NCBI RefSeq assembly: GCF_006974125.1
Contig: NZ_CP037858.1
Coordinates: 806,001 to 870,000 of the forward strand
Reading direction: 5' to 3'
DNA: 64,000 bases
Source of the DNA: Stenotrophomonas maltophilia
Lineage (GTDB): Bacteria > Pseudomonadota > Gammaproteobacteria > Xanthomonadales > Xanthomonadaceae
Under the pieces are notes generated by a model, which ran no database searches, was not told where the DNA came from, and was given only the letters and a program-made list of their open reading frames with translations. The position numbers were made by a program, and so were the translations under genes. This document shows positions 50,597 to 63,091 of the stretch, one piece after another (the stretch's first letter is position 1; every line of letters starts with the position of its first letter).

Positions 50597-50696
50597 GACA
50601 AATCGACGCACCCGATCGGCAGCGGCCTTCCGTTGCCGGTCCGGCTGCGTCGGCGGGCTTACAATGGGGGCCCCGGATGCCCCCGAACCGAACGCC

Positions 50697-51122
50697 ATGA
50701 AGAAGCTGTTCCTGCTGCTGGCCGCCCTGCTCTGCCTGGGCCTGGTCGGCTGCGACAAGGATTACCGCAACCACCGCGCCGAGCGTGGCAAGCCCAAGAT
50801 TTCCGTCAGCGAAGGCATGGTGACCGTGCGCCGCCCGCCCGCGCCGAACATCATCATCCTCGGCGATGGCACGATGAAGGTGGACGAGATCCAGATTCCG
50901 CTGGACGACGGACAGAAGCAGATGCTGCAGACGATGTTCGGCAAGCTGCAGGTGCTGCGCCAGAACACGCTGGTGGCTGCGCCGGCCGACCCGAACATGC
51001 AGCCGGTGAAGATCCAGCCACCGGAGGGCATGGAGGTGATCCCGGCCGACCTCATCCAGCGCATCCCCGAGTTCAAGGACTACACCGACACGTTCGGCAA
51101 CATCGTCGCCGACCGTCGCTGA
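50697..51122 (+). CDS. Small lipoprotein with a YggN-like module
   Basis: 141 residues; lipobox LVGC gives lipidated Cys19. The segment IIILGDGTMKVDEIQIPLDD and GQKQMLQTMFGKLQVL repeats the pattern of the preceding DUF2884 protein (index-Asp/Gly, then Gln-rich helix), so the two may be diverged paralogues. A terminator follows 5 bp after the stop. Confidence 0.75.
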   Translation: MKKLFLLLAALLCLGLVGCDKDYRNHRAERGKPKISVSEGMVTVRRPPAPNIIILGDGTMKVDEIQIPLDDGQKQMLQTMFGKLQVLRQNTLVAAPADPNMQPVKIQPPEGMEVIPADLIQRIPEFKDYTDTFGNIVADRR

Positions 51123-51127
51123 AGAAA

Positions 51128-51149
51128 AACGCCGCCCGAGGGCGGCGTT
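51128..51149 (+). terminator. Terminator after the lipoprotein genes
   Basis: Stem AACGCCGCCC / GGGCGGCGTT with a GA loop, followed by CTTCGTTT. Confidence 0.8.
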
Positions 51150-51159
51150 CTTCGTTTCC

Positions 51160-51215
51160 GTAGAGTCGAGCCGTGCCCGACTCCGGGACAACAATCGAGC
51201 GTGGCTCGACTCTAC
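51160..51215. repeat. SMAG-type inverted dimer
   Basis: GTAGAGTCGAGC at 51160 and GCTCGACTCTAC ending at 51215 form outer arms around a central stretch, between the lipoprotein terminator and the fumC stop. Confidence 0.75.
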
Positions 51216-51225
51216 AACCGGCAGA

Positions 51226-52665
<1,440 letters not shown>

Positions 52666-52830
52666 TGCATCGACTCCGCACTACTTCAGTTGGGGAAAGG
52701 GAAGCGGCGGCTGGCAGGGTGTCGCTTCCCGGGCTGGCGGCTGCGACAACGATACTCCCTTGCCTGCAGGGTGGGATGACGAGGGCGGGCCAGATCGTTC
52801 CGCCTGCAGGGCCGTTGTGCGCACACAGGG

Positions 52831-52904
52831 GTAGTGCCGGCCGCTGGCCGGCAAAGGCGCCACGCCCGCGATTGCAGGGGTTGTCGGCCAGCGGCCGGCA
52901 CTAC
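52831..52904. repeat. SMAG-type inverted dimer upstream of purB
   Basis: GTAG with TGCCGGCCGCTGGCCGGCA (52831-52853) faces TGTCGGCCAGCGGCCGGCA with CTAC (52882-52904), lying about 55 bp before the purB ATG. TAGAAT (52920-52925) between them and purB is a possible -10. The remaining gap (52666-52830) shows nothing else. Confidence 0.8.
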
Positions 52905-52922
52905 CTCACCGGCACGTCGTAG

Positions 52923-54326
<1,404 letters not shown>

Positions 54327-54428
54327 GGGGTTTCCTTTGCGGCGGCGGCCGCGGGCGCTGCCTGCGGCAGGCAACGGCAGCAGCAACATCAACGTCAAAG
54401 GCGGCTCTGGGTTATTGCCTCGCTTGGC

Positions 54429-54526
54429 GGGGCGGGTTGGGTTCGCGGGGGACACCGTAAACCCGTCCTTGGGGGCTTGTCCGCGGCATCCATGCCGCGG
54501 ACACCCCCACGAACCCAACCCGCCCC
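54429..54526 (+). repeat. Core-and-arms inverted-repeat element, copy B
   Basis: 23-bp arms (54429-54451, 54504-54526; one mismatch) around a 52-bp core. Core carries GTAAACCCGTCCTTGGGGG and hairpin GCGGCAT CC ATGCCGC, the last part of a 12-bp stem TGTCCGCGGCAT. About 41 of 52 core bases match copy A; the arms do not. Confidence 0.85.
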
Positions 54527-54585
54527 ACCTTTGACAGATTCCCGGTGACGGATCGAAGAGCATTGGGTTGTCGGGACGGAATTTG

Positions 54586-54624
54586 AAAGAGGGACGCGGC
54601 TTCGCCGCGTCCCTCTTTTGTTTT
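54586..54624 (+). terminator. Strong UUCG-loop terminator
   Basis: 15-bp stem AAAGAGGGACGCGGC with a UUCG-type loop, then TTTTGTTTT. Transcripts entering from purB, or from a short unit near 54530, would end here. Confidence 0.85.
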
Positions 54625-54710
54625 GGCATCAGCAAGCGCAGCGCGCGACCCGCTGTTGCCTTTGATCTTCTTCTTCCATTCCGTGGCGGGCCGCGCAGGA
54701 ACCTGTCAGG

Positions 54711-54814
54711 GGCCGGGCGGGTGGGCCATGCAGGGGCGTTGGCGCCATGGATGGCGCCATCGAGCTTACAAGGACGTACTTGCAGCGTCCCCTGCATGGC
54801 CCACCCGCCCGGCC
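54711..54814 (-). repeat. Core-and-arms inverted-repeat element, copy C
   Basis: Perfect 26-bp arms (54711-54736, 54789-54814; GGCCGGGCGGGTGGGCC...) around a 52-bp core on the minus strand. The core contains GTCCTTGTAAGCTCGATGG and GCGCCAT CC ATGGCGC; its arms match neither other copy. Confidence 0.85.
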
Positions 54815-54999
54815 AAGCCCATGAAGCCGGTCGACTAACAGTCGACCCCACCAAAGCACCGCCACGAGGGGCTGCGCCGTTGGCCGGAACCCCCGCGACA
54901 ATCCCGCGCACGTGCGCAATGCCCGCGAACGGCGGACAATGGAGATCTCAGGCGGCCCGCCGCGCCGCCCCTCCCGCTTTCCGCTGCAAGGATTCCCCC

Positions 55000-56415
55000 A
55001 TGGCCGCCCGCAAGTCCTCCGCTCCGCTCATTGAAGTCACCGCCCGCCCCGGCCAGCCGCTGGGCATGGCGCCGGCCACCTTCCTGCGCGACTTCTGGCA
55101 GAAACGCCCGCTGCTGATCCGCAACGCCTTCCCCGATTTCCAGACGCCGGTTCAGCCGGAAGACCTCGCCGGCCTGGCCTGCGAGGAAGGCGTGCTGGCG
55201 CGCCTGATCGAGCACGACAAGGCCCAGGACGGCTGGCGCGTGCGTAGCGGCCCGTTCCAGGAAGACATCTTCCCCGCCCTGCCCGACCACGACTGGACCC
55301 TGCTGGTGCAGGACGTCGACAAGTGGGACAAGGACGTGCGCGCCCTGATCGAGCATTTCCGCTTCCTGCCGCGCTGGCGCATGGATGACGTGATGATCAG
55401 CTTCGCCGCCACCGGTGGCTCGGTTGGCGCCCATGTCGACCAGTACGACGTGTTCCTGCTGCAGGCCCACGGCCATCGCCGCTGGCAGATCGACGCCAGC
55501 GAATCGATCAAGGGCAAGCAGCCGCCGCTGGGCTTCCGCCCGGACGTGGAACTGAAGCTGCTGAAAGTGTTCAAGCCCACCCATGACTGGGTGCTGGCGC
55601 CGGGCGACATGCTGTACCTGCCGCCGAACGTGCCGCACCACGGGGTGGCCGAAGATCCCTGCCTGACCTTCTCGTTCGGCATGCGTGCGCCGGCCTCGGC
55701 CGAGCTGATCAGCGATTACCTGGACACCCTGATCGCCGATGCCGACGAGAACATCCGCTACCAGGATGCCGACCTGAAGGTGCCGGCCGACCCGAACGAA
55801 ATCGACACGGTGGCGATGGCGCGGGTGATCACCGCGCTCAATGCCATCCGCATGAACGACCCGGACAAGCTGGGCGACTGGTTCGGCCGCTTCATCACCA
55901 CCTACCGCGCCGCGGGCGAAGTGATGGCGCACCAGGCCGCGCCGGCGCCGGAGGAAGTGGTCCAGGCGCTGGCCTCGGGCCTGCTGCTGCAGCGCCACCC
56001 GTGGGCGCGCCTGGCCTGGCGCCGGGCCAAGCGCGGCGCCAGCCTTTATGTCAGCGGCCAGGACTTCGCGTTGCCGGTGAAGGACGCCCAGCGCCTGGCC
56101 GGTGCCGAGCAGCTCGACGCCGCCGCCTATCGCGGCCTGTCCGACAAGGGCCGCGCCGTGGTCCAGCAGCTGCTGGTCGGTGGCGTGTTCCAGCTGATCG
56201 ATCCGAACGAGATGTACGAGGCCGAAGACGAGGAGGACGGCGAGGACGCCATGGTGCTCGGCGAGGTCGTCGAAGGCCGTGACCGGGTGGATGCGATCGA
56301 CGCCGACGCGGTGTCCGACGATGTCCACACCGTGACCGTGCACGACGACGGTATCGAGGTCATCGTCAACTTCGAGGATCACGACGAAGACGACAGCAAC
56401 GACGGTCGCGCCTGA
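55000..56415 (+). CDS. roxA: Ribosomal oxygenase RoxA (JmjC-type cupin, YcfD)
   Basis: 2-oxoglutarate/Fe(II) oxygenase that hydroxylates ribosomal protein L16 in E. coli. The iron-binding HxD is GAHVDQYD (His and Asp) with a distal His in VPHHGVAED. A winged-helix-like C-terminal region follows. The 471 residues include about 70 extra acidic residues at the C terminus (Asp/Glu-rich, ending FEDHDEDDSNDGRA) beyond the 373-residue E. coli enzyme. Start at MAARKSSAPLIEV, with AAGGA before it. Confidence 0.93.
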   Translation: MAARKSSAPLIEVTARPGQPLGMAPATFLRDFWQKRPLLIRNAFPDFQTPVQPEDLAGLACEEGVLARLIEHDKAQDGWRVRSGPFQEDIFPALPDHDWTLLVQDVDKWDKDVRALIEHFRFLPRWRMDDVMISFAATGGSVGAHVDQYDVFLLQAHGHRRWQIDASESIKGKQPPLGFRPDVELKLLKVFKPTHDWVLAPGDMLYLPPNVPHHGVAEDPCLTFSFGMRAPASAELISDYLDTLIADADENIRYQDADLKVPADPNEIDTVAMARVITALNAIRMNDPDKLGDWFGRFITTYRAAGEVMAHQAAPAPEEVVQALASGLLLQRHPWARLAWRRAKRGASLYVSGQDFALPVKDAQRLAGAEQLDAAAYRGLSDKGRAVVQQLLVGGVFQLIDPNEMYEAEDEEDGEDAMVLGEVVEGRDRVDAIDADAVSDDVHTVTVHDDGIEVIVNFEDHDEDDSNDGRA

Positions 56416-56423
56416 GACCTGCC

Positions 56424-57320
56424 ATGGTCCGGGTCCAGCAGGTCAGCCACGCCGACGCTCACGTCGCCATCCACGACGTGCGGCAGCGGGTGTTCGTGCA
56501 GGAACAGGGCATCGCCGCCGAACTGGAGCGCGATGCGCTGGACCCGGCCAGTGCCCACGTGCTGGCGCTGGACAGTGACGGCCAGCCGGTCGGCACCGGC
56601 CGGCTGGCACCGGATGGCCGCATCGGCCGCATGGCGGTGCTGGCCAGCCATCGCAGCCACGGGGTCGGCGAGGCCCTGCTGGAGGCACTGGTCGAGGCCG
56701 GGCGCAGGCTCGGACTGGCCGAACTGCACCTGCACGCCCAGCTGCCGGCCCGCGATTTCTATGCCCGCCAGGGCTTCCTGCCCGAGGGCGAGGTGTTCGA
56801 GGAGGCCGGCATCGGCCACCAGCAGATGCGCCGCCGGCTGGGCGCGGCCAGCGCGATCGACAGCCGCGCCGAAGCGGTGGCCATCACCACCGCCATCATC
56901 CACCGCGCCCGTCGCCAGCTGTGGCTGCACAGCCGTCAGCTGGACCCCGGGCTGCTTGACGCACCGCCGGTGCAGGCCGCCCTGCGCCGCTTCGTCACCG
57001 CCCGTCACGACAAGCAGCTGCGGGTGATCGTGCACGACGCCACCGCGATCGCCGCTGCCGGTGCGCCGCTGCTGGCGCTCGCCCAGCGCCTGCCCAGCGT
57101 GATCCAGTTCCGCGAGGTCAGCGATCCGGTCGACCGCGCGCTGGCCTCGGCCTGCCTGCTCAACGATGCGGGCGACTTCTACTTTCGTCTGATCGGCCAT
57201 CGCCTCGACGGCGAGGCCGGCATCGCGCTGCCGGCACGTTCGCAGCCGTTCGAGCAGCAATTGCAGCGCGTCTGGGACCGTTCGCGCGATTGCAGCGAAC
57301 TGCGCGCGCTCGGCATCTGA
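56424..57320 (+). CDS. GNAT acetyltransferase fused to an uncharacterised C-terminal domain
   Basis: 298 residues. Residues 1-140 are a GNAT domain (VRQRVFVQEQGIAAELERDALD; acetyl-CoA loop in RIGRMAVLASHRSHGVGEALLEAL). Residues about 150-298 have a second domain with VAITTAIIHRARRQLWLHSRQL and LRVIVHDATAIAAAG, recalling phospholipase-D-like folds without the HKD motif. Fusions of this kind occur in Pseudomonas relatives and are uncharacterised. Eight bp after roxA, so probably co-transcribed. No substrate is known. Confidence 0.85.
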   Translation: MVRVQQVSHADAHVAIHDVRQRVFVQEQGIAAELERDALDPASAHVLALDSDGQPVGTGRLAPDGRIGRMAVLASHRSHGVGEALLEALVEAGRRLGLAELHLHAQLPARDFYARQGFLPEGEVFEEAGIGHQQMRRRLGAASAIDSRAEAVAITTAIIHRARRQLWLHSRQLDPGLLDAPPVQAALRRFVTARHDKQLRVIVHDATAIAAAGAPLLALAQRLPSVIQFREVSDPVDRALASACLLNDAGDFYFRLIGHRLDGEAGIALPARSQPFEQQLQRVWDRSRDCSELRALGI

Positions 57321-57506
57321 GCGCGCGCGACCGCGCCAACCTGTCTGGGAGCGGCACCGGGGGACGCACGATGCCTCGGGTGGTGCCCCTTCGTGTCCGG
57401 TTGGGGGTACAATTTGGCTGTTTGAACGCGCCCGTGCATGGCTATTCATCTTCGTGCCGGGTCCTTCTGAAGCCATACCCCACAAAGCGAATCAGCACCC
57501 TCCATC

Positions 57507-60338
57507 GTGGACAATCAACTGAAGCAGTTTGCGCAATCTTCGCAACTCGCCGGCGGCAACGCCTCCTATGTCGAGGACCTGTACGAGCAGTACCTGGTCT
57601 CCCCGGATAGTGTCGATCCCAAATGGAAAACCTACTTCGACGGCTTCAAGGGCCGCGAAGCAGGTGACATCCCGCACTCGGCTGTCATCTCCCACATCGC
57701 GGACGCGGCCAAGGATGCGCTGAAAGCCGGCACCGGCAGCGGTGCGGGCGACGAGCGTGAGCGCAATGTCGGTCGCCTGATCACCGCCTACCGCTCGCGT
57801 GGACACCTGGACGCCCGCTTGGACCCGCTGGGCCTGGCCGCACCGGTCAACACCCCGGACCTGGGCCTGCCGTTCCACAGCCTGTCCGATGGCGACCTCA
57901 ACAGCGAATTCAGCACCGGCGGCGTCGGTGGCCAGCCGCGCATGAAGCTGCGCGACCTGCTGGCACGCCTGAAGGCGACCTACACCGGCTCGATCGGTGC
58001 GGAGTTCATGCACATCTCCGAGGTCGAGCAGCGCCAGTGGATCTACAAGAAGCTGGAACTGGCCGGTGGCAACTACCAGCTGGACGCTGACACCCAGCGC
58101 CGCACCCTGGAGCGCCTGACCGCGGCCGAAGGCCTGGAGCGCTACCTGCACACCAAGTACGTCGGCCAGAAGCGCTTCTCGCTGGAAGGCGGCGACTCGC
58201 TGATCCCGATGATGGACACCATCATCCGCAGCGCCGGCAAGGATGGCGTCAAGGACGTGGTGATCGGCATGGCCCATCGCGGCCGCCTGAACGTGCTGGT
58301 CAACACCCTGGGCAAGAACCCGCGCAAGCTGTTCGACGAATTCGAAGGCAAGTTCGAGCACGACGAGCACGCCTCGGCCGGTGACGTGAAGTACCACATG
58401 GGCTTCTCCGCCGACGTGGCTACCGACGGCGGCCCGGTGCACCTGGCGCTGGCGTTCAACCCGTCGCACCTGGAAATCGCCGACCCGGTCGTGGCCGGTT
58501 CCGTGCGTTCGCGCCAGGAGCGCCGCAAGGACACCGCCCGCAAGCAGGTCATGCCCATCCTGATCCACGGCGACGCGGCCTTCTCCGGCCAGGGCGTGGT
58601 CATGGAACTGTTCCAGATGTCGCAGGCCCGCGGCTTCGCCGTCGGTGGCACCGTGCACATCGTGGTCAACAACCAGGTCGGCTTCACCACCTCCAACCCG
58701 CTGGATACGCGCTCCACGCGCTATGCCACCGACGTGGCGAAGATGATCGCCGCTCCGGTGCTGCACGTGAACGGTGATGATCCGGAAGCGGTGGTGTTCG
58801 CCGCGCAGCTGGCCTTCGAGTTCCGCCAGAAGTTCGCCAAGGACGTGGTCATCGACCTGATGTGCTACCGCCGCTGGGGCCACAACGAGGCCGACGAGCC
58901 GGCGATCACCCAGCCGCTGATGTACCAGGTGATCCGCAAGCACGCCACCACCCGCGAGATGTACGCCGAGCAGCTGGAAAAGGCAGGCGTGATCGCCGCC
59001 GGCGCCGGCAAGGCGATGGTCGATGCGTACCGCGAGAAGCTCGATGCCGGTGAAGTGACCACCGAGCTGGCCAAGGTCGAGAAGACCCCGCCGACCAGCC
59101 CGCTGTTCGTCGATTGGCCGAAGCTGCTGGAAGGCAAGCTGTCCGATCCGATCTCGACCAAGGTCGAGAAGAACAAGCTGGTCGAGCTGGCCAAGCTGAT
59201 CAACACCATTCCCGAAGACGTGCAGCTGCACTCGCGCGTGGCCAAGGTCTACGACGACCGCCGCAAGATGGCCGCCGGCGAGATCCCGGGCGACTGGGGC
59301 TTTGCCGAGAACCTGGCCTACGCCACCCTGCTCGACGAAGGCAATGCACTGCGCCTGGTCGGCCAGGACGTGGGCCGCGGTACGTTCACGCACCGCCACG
59401 CGATCCTGCACGACCAGAAGACCGACAACTACTACATGCCGCTGCGGCAGCTGGTGGATTCGCCGGAGAAGGCCACCGTCATCGATTCGCTGCTGAGCGA
59501 AGAAGCGGTGATGGCCTACGAGTACGGCTTCTCCACCACCGATCCGAACACGCTGTGCATCTGGGAAGGCCAGTTCGGCGACTTCGCCAACGGTGCCCAG
59601 GTCGTCATCGACCAGTTCATCGCCGCCGGTGAAGCCAAGTGGGGCCGCATTTCCGGCCTGACCCTGCTGCTGCCGCATGGCTATGAAGGGCAAGGCCCGG
59701 AACACAGCTCGGCGCGCCTGGAGCGCTTCCTGCAGCTGTGCGCGCTGGAGAACATGCTGGTGGTGGTGCCGTCGACCCCGGCGCAGGCCTTCCACATGCT
59801 GCGTCGCCAGCAGCACCTGACCACCCGCAAGCCGCTGGTGGTGATGTCGCCCAAGTCGCTGCTGCGCCACAAGCTGGCCGTGTCGACCCTGGACGAGCTG
59901 GCCAACGGCGAGTTCCAGCACCTGATCGGCGACGCCAACGCGGACGCCAAGAAGGTCAAGCGCGTGGTGCTGTGCTCGGGCAAGGTCTACTACGATCTGC
60001 TGGAAGACCAGACCAAGCGTGGCCAGGACGACGTGGCGATCATCCGCGTGGAGCAGCTGTACCCGTTCCCGCGTGCGCTGCTGGCTGCCGAACTGAAGAA
60101 GTACGGCAAGGCCACCGACGTGGTGTGGACGCAGGAAGAACCGCAGAACCAGGGTGCGTGGTACCAGATCCGCCACCACCTGCAGTTCTGCCTGGCCGAT
60201 GGCCAGAACCTGCACTACGCCGGTCGCGCACGTTCGGCTTCGCCGGCTGCCGGTCACATGGCTGACCACGTCCGCGAACAGCAGCAGCTGGTCGCCGACG
60301 CACTGGTCAACCCGTTCAACGACACGTTCGCTGAATAA
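57507..60338 (+). CDS. sucA: 2-oxoglutarate dehydrogenase E1
   Basis: Thiamine-diphosphate subunit of the 2-oxoglutarate dehydrogenase complex. The 943-residue protein starts at GTG (VDNQLKQFAQSSQLAG), with DLYEQYLVSPDSVDP near the start, GMAHRGRLNVLVN, the ThDP site DGDDPEAV and RRWGHNEADEP, and EGQFGDFANGAQVVIDQF. A TACAAT at 57408 is a possible -10. First of sucA-sucB-lpd. Confidence 0.97.
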   Translation: MDNQLKQFAQSSQLAGGNASYVEDLYEQYLVSPDSVDPKWKTYFDGFKGREAGDIPHSAVISHIADAAKDALKAGTGSGAGDERERNVGRLITAYRSRGHLDARLDPLGLAAPVNTPDLGLPFHSLSDGDLNSEFSTGGVGGQPRMKLRDLLARLKATYTGSIGAEFMHISEVEQRQWIYKKLELAGGNYQLDADTQRRTLERLTAAEGLERYLHTKYVGQKRFSLEGGDSLIPMMDTIIRSAGKDGVKDVVIGMAHRGRLNVLVNTLGKNPRKLFDEFEGKFEHDEHASAGDVKYHMGFSADVATDGGPVHLALAFNPSHLEIADPVVAGSVRSRQERRKDTARKQVMPILIHGDAAFSGQGVVMELFQMSQARGFAVGGTVHIVVNNQVGFTTSNPLDTRSTRYATDVAKMIAAPVLHVNGDDPEAVVFAAQLAFEFRQKFAKDVVIDLMCYRRWGHNEADEPAITQPLMYQVIRKHATTREMYAEQLEKAGVIAAGAGKAMVDAYREKLDAGEVTTELAKVEKTPPTSPLFVDWPKLLEGKLSDPISTKVEKNKLVELAKLINTIPEDVQLHSRVAKVYDDRRKMAAGEIPGDWGFAENLAYATLLDEGNALRLVGQDVGRGTFTHRHAILHDQKTDNYYMPLRQLVDSPEKATVIDSLLSEEAVMAYEYGFSTTDPNTLCIWEGQFGDFANGAQVVIDQFIAAGEAKWGRISGLTLLLPHGYEGQGPEHSSARLERFLQLCALENMLVVVPSTPAQAFHMLRRQQHLTTRKPLVVMSPKSLLRHKLAVSTLDELANGEFQHLIGDANADAKKVKRVVLCSGKVYYDLLEDQTKRGQDDVAIIRVEQLYPFPRALLAAELKKYGKATDVVWTQEEPQNQGAWYQIRHHLQFCLADGQNLHYAGRARSASPAAGHMADHVREQQQLVADALVNPFNDTFAE

Positions 60339-60378
60339 TCCTCCCCCTATTTAGAAGACAAACCAGGAAGCTCCCGCA

Positions 60379-61581
60379 ATGGCCACCGAAGTCAAAGCCC
60401 CGGTACTGCCCGAATCCGTCGCCGACGGCACCATCGCCACCTGGCACAAGAAGGTGGGCGACGCCGTCAAGCGCGACGAAAACCTGCTTGACCTGGAAAC
60501 CGACAAGGTCGTCCTGGAAGTGCCGTCGCCGGTCGACGGCGTGCTGAAGGAGATCAAGTTCGCCGAAGGCTCGACCGTGACCTCCAGCCAGGTCGTGGCG
60601 ATCATCGAAGAAGGCGCCGTCGCTGCTGCCCCAGCTCCGGCCGCTGAAGCCGCTCCGGCTGCAGCCGCTGCCCCGGCCGCTGCTGCGCCGGCCGCTGCCG
60701 CCGCTCCGGCCCCGGCTGCCAAGTCGGCCGCCGACACCCTGCCGCCGGGCGCCCGCTTCACTGCCATCACTGAAGGCGTGAACCCGGCCGACGTCGACGG
60801 CACCGGCCGTCGCGGCGCGGTGACCAAGGAAGACATCGTCAACTTCGCCCGCAACGGCGGCGCCGGCAAGGCCGGTGGCGCACGTCCGGAAGAACGCGTG
60901 CCGATGACCCGCATCCGCAAGCGCATCGCCGAGCGCCTGATGGAGTCGAAGAACTCCACCGCCATGCTGACCACCTTCAACGAAGTCGACCTGTCCAAGG
61001 TCTCGGCTGCGCGCAAGGAACTGCAGGACGAGTTCGTCAAGGCCCACGGCATCAAGCTGGGCTTCATGAGCTTCTTCGTGAAGGCCGCTGCCAATGCCCT
61101 GCAGCGCTTCCCGCTGGTCAACGCCTCGATCGACGGCGACGACATCATCTACCACGGCTACTCGGACATCTCGATCGCCGTCTCGACCGAGAAGGGCCTG
61201 GTCACGCCGGTCCTGCGCAACGTCGAGCGCATGTCGTTCGCCGACATCGAGAAGACCATCGCCGACTACGCCAAGAAGGCCCGTGACGGCAAGCTGAGCC
61301 TGGAAGAACTGCAGGGCGGCACCTTCACCGTGACCAACGGCGGCACCTTCGGTTCGCTGCTGTCGACCCCGATCATCAACCCGCCGCAGAGCGCCATCCT
61401 GGGCATGCACGCCATCAAGGAGCGTCCGATCGCCCAGAACGGCCAGGTCGTGATCGCGCCGATGATGTACCTGGCGCTGTCGTACGACCACCGCATCATC
61501 GACGGCAAGGATTCGGTGCAGTTCCTGGTGGACATCAAGAACCAGCTGGAAAACCCGGGCCGCATGCTGTTCGGCCTGTAA
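60379..61581 (+). CDS. sucB: Dihydrolipoamide succinyltransferase E2
   Basis: 400 residues: one lipoyl domain with Lys43 ([10 protein letters not shown]), an Ala/Pro-rich hinge (about 75-118), a peripheral subunit-binding domain ([16 protein letters not shown]) and a catalytic domain with [10 protein letters not shown]. Forms the core of the 2-oxoglutarate dehydrogenase complex. 40 bp after sucA. Confidence 0.97.
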   Translation: MATEVKAPVLPESVADGTIATWHKKVGDAVKRDENLLDLETDKVVLEVPSPVDGVLKEIKFAEGSTVTSSQVVAIIEEGAVAAAPAPAAEAAPAAAAAPAAAAPAAAAAPAPAAKSAADTLPPGARFTAITEGVNPADVDGTGRRGAVTKEDIVNFARNGGAGKAGGARPEERVPMTRIRKRIAERLMESKNSTAMLTTFNEVDLSKVSAARKELQDEFVKAHGIKLGFMSFFVKAAANALQRFPLVNASIDGDDIIYHGYSDISIAVSTEKGLVTPVLRNVERMSFADIEKTIADYAKKARDGKLSLEELQGGTFTVTNGGTFGSLLSTPIINPPQSAILGMHAIKERPIAQNGQVVIAPMMYLALSYDHRIIDGKDSVQFLVDIKNQLENPGRMLFGL

Positions 61582-61592
61582 GACACCTCCCG

Positions 61593-61616
61593 CCCCTCCG
61601 CGCCTGCGCGGAGGGG
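61593..61616 (+). other. Intercistronic hairpin between sucB and lpd
   Basis: Ten-bp stem CCCCTCCGCG/CGCGGAGGGG with a 4-base loop, followed only by TTCT. It may stabilise or attenuate the transcript rather than end it. Confidence 0.6.
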
Positions 61617-61644
61617 TTCTGGTAATGCATCAAGGAATAATTCA

Positions 61645-63081
61645 ATGGCTGAACAATTCGACGTCGTCGTCATCGGTGCCGGCCCGGCCGGTTACCACGC
61701 TGCCATCCGCGCGGCCCAGCTGGGCCTGAAGACCGCCTGCATCGACGCAGCGCTGGGCAAGGACGGCAAGCCGGCCCTCGGCGGCACCTGCCTGCGCGTG
61801 GGCTGCATCCCGTCCAAGGCGCTGCTGGATTCCTCGCGCCAGTTCTGGAACATGGGCCACATCTTTGGCGACCACGGCATCAGCTTCAAGGATGCCAAGA
61901 TCGACGTCGAGGCGATGGTTGGCCGCAAGGACAAGATCGTCAAGCAGTTCACCGGCGGCATCGGCATGCTGTTCAAGGCCAACAAGGTCGCCGCTTACTA
62001 CGGTTTCGGCGAACTGCAGCCGGGCAACGTGGTCAAGGTCACCCAGCATGACGGTTCCATCGTCGAGCTGAAGGGCACCAACGTCATCATCGCGGCCGGT
62101 TCGGATTCGATCGAACTGCCGTTCGCCAAGTTCGACGGCGAGACCATCGTCGACAACGTCGGCGGCCTGGACTTCACCGAAGTGCCGAACCGCCTGGCCG
62201 TGATCGGCGCCGGCGTCATCGGCCTGGAACTGGGCAGCGTGTGGAAGCGCCTGGGCGCTGAAGTCACCATCCTGGAAGCACTGCCGGAATTCCTGGCCGT
62301 GGCCGACGCCGAAGTGGCCAAGACCGCTGCCAAGGAATTCAAGAAGCAGGGCCTGGACATCCGCCTCGGTGCCAAGGTCTCCAAGACCGAGATCACCGGC
62401 AAGGGCAAGAAGAAGGAAGTCGTTGTCACCTACACCGACAGCGAAGGCGAAAAGACCCTGACCGTGGACAAGCTGCTGGTGGCCGTCGGCCGTCGCGCCG
62501 CCACCAAGGGCCTGCTGGCCGAAGGCACCGGCGTCAAGATCAACGAGCGCGGCCAGATCGAAGTCGACGCGCACTGCCACACCGGCGTCAACGGCGTGTG
62601 GGCGGTCGGCGACTGCGTGCGCGGCCCGATGCTGGCGCACAAGGGCTTCGAGGAAGGCATCGCGGTGGCTGAGCTGATCGCCGGCCTGCCGGGCCACGTC
62701 AACTTCGACACCATCCCGTGGGTCATCTACACCGAGCCGGAACTGGCCTGGGTCGGCAAGACCGAAGCCCAGCTGAAGGCCGAGGGCATTCCGTACAAGG
62801 CCGGCAGCTTCCCGTTCGCCGCCAACGGCCGTGCCGTGGCGATGATCGAGCCGGCAGGCTTCGTGAAGATCCTGGCCCATGCCGAAACCGATCGCATCCT
62901 CGGCATGCACCTGGTCGGCGCCAACGTCTCCGAACTGGTGCACGAAGGCGTGCTGACCATGGAGTTCAGCGGCTCGGCCGATGACCTGGCCCGCATCTGC
63001 CACGCCCACCCGTCGCTGTCGGAAGTGATCCACGACGCGGCGATGGCAGTCAGCAAGCGCGCCATCCACAAGGCGAACTGA
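61645..63081 (+). CDS. lpd: Dihydrolipoamide dehydrogenase E3
   Basis: 478-residue FAD flavoprotein that re-oxidises the lipoyl group of SucB. Redox cysteines Cys49 and Cys54 lie in GGTCLRVGCIPSK. There are two Rossmann repeats (VVIGAGPAGYHAA, AVIGAGVIGLELGSVW) and the C-terminal catalytic HAHPSLSEVIHDA. Last gene of the operon and followed by a SMAG palindrome and terminator. Confidence 0.97.
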   Translation: MAEQFDVVVIGAGPAGYHAAIRAAQLGLKTACIDAALGKDGKPALGGTCLRVGCIPSKALLDSSRQFWNMGHIFGDHGISFKDAKIDVEAMVGRKDKIVKQFTGGIGMLFKANKVAAYYGFGELQPGNVVKVTQHDGSIVELKGTNVIIAAGSDSIELPFAKFDGETIVDNVGGLDFTEVPNRLAVIGAGVIGLELGSVWKRLGAEVTILEALPEFLAVADAEVAKTAAKEFKKQGLDIRLGAKVSKTEITGKGKKKEVVVTYTDSEGEKTLTVDKLLVAVGRRAATKGLLAEGTGVKINERGQIEVDAHCHTGVNGVWAVGDCVRGPMLAHKGFEEGIAVAELIAGLPGHVNFDTIPWVIYTEPELAWVGKTEAQLKAEGIPYKAGSFPFAANGRAVAMIEPAGFVKILAHAETDRILGMHLVGANVSELVHEGVLTMEFSGSADDLARICHAHPSLSEVIHDAAMAVSKRAIHKAN

Positions 63082-63091
63082 TCGTTCGCTG

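Larger units (their letters stand above)
54327..54999. other. Long non-coding gap with two structured elements and a terminator
   Basis: The 673 bp between purB and roxA hold no convincing gene. It contains core-and-arms elements B and C in opposite orientation, a TTGACA hexamer at 54531-54536 without a matching -10, and a strong UUCG-loop terminator between them. Confidence 0.7.

Noticed and set aside
54429..54814. Integron attC sites
   Set aside because: attC sites conserve their ends and vary the centre. These elements do the reverse, and no integrase is near.
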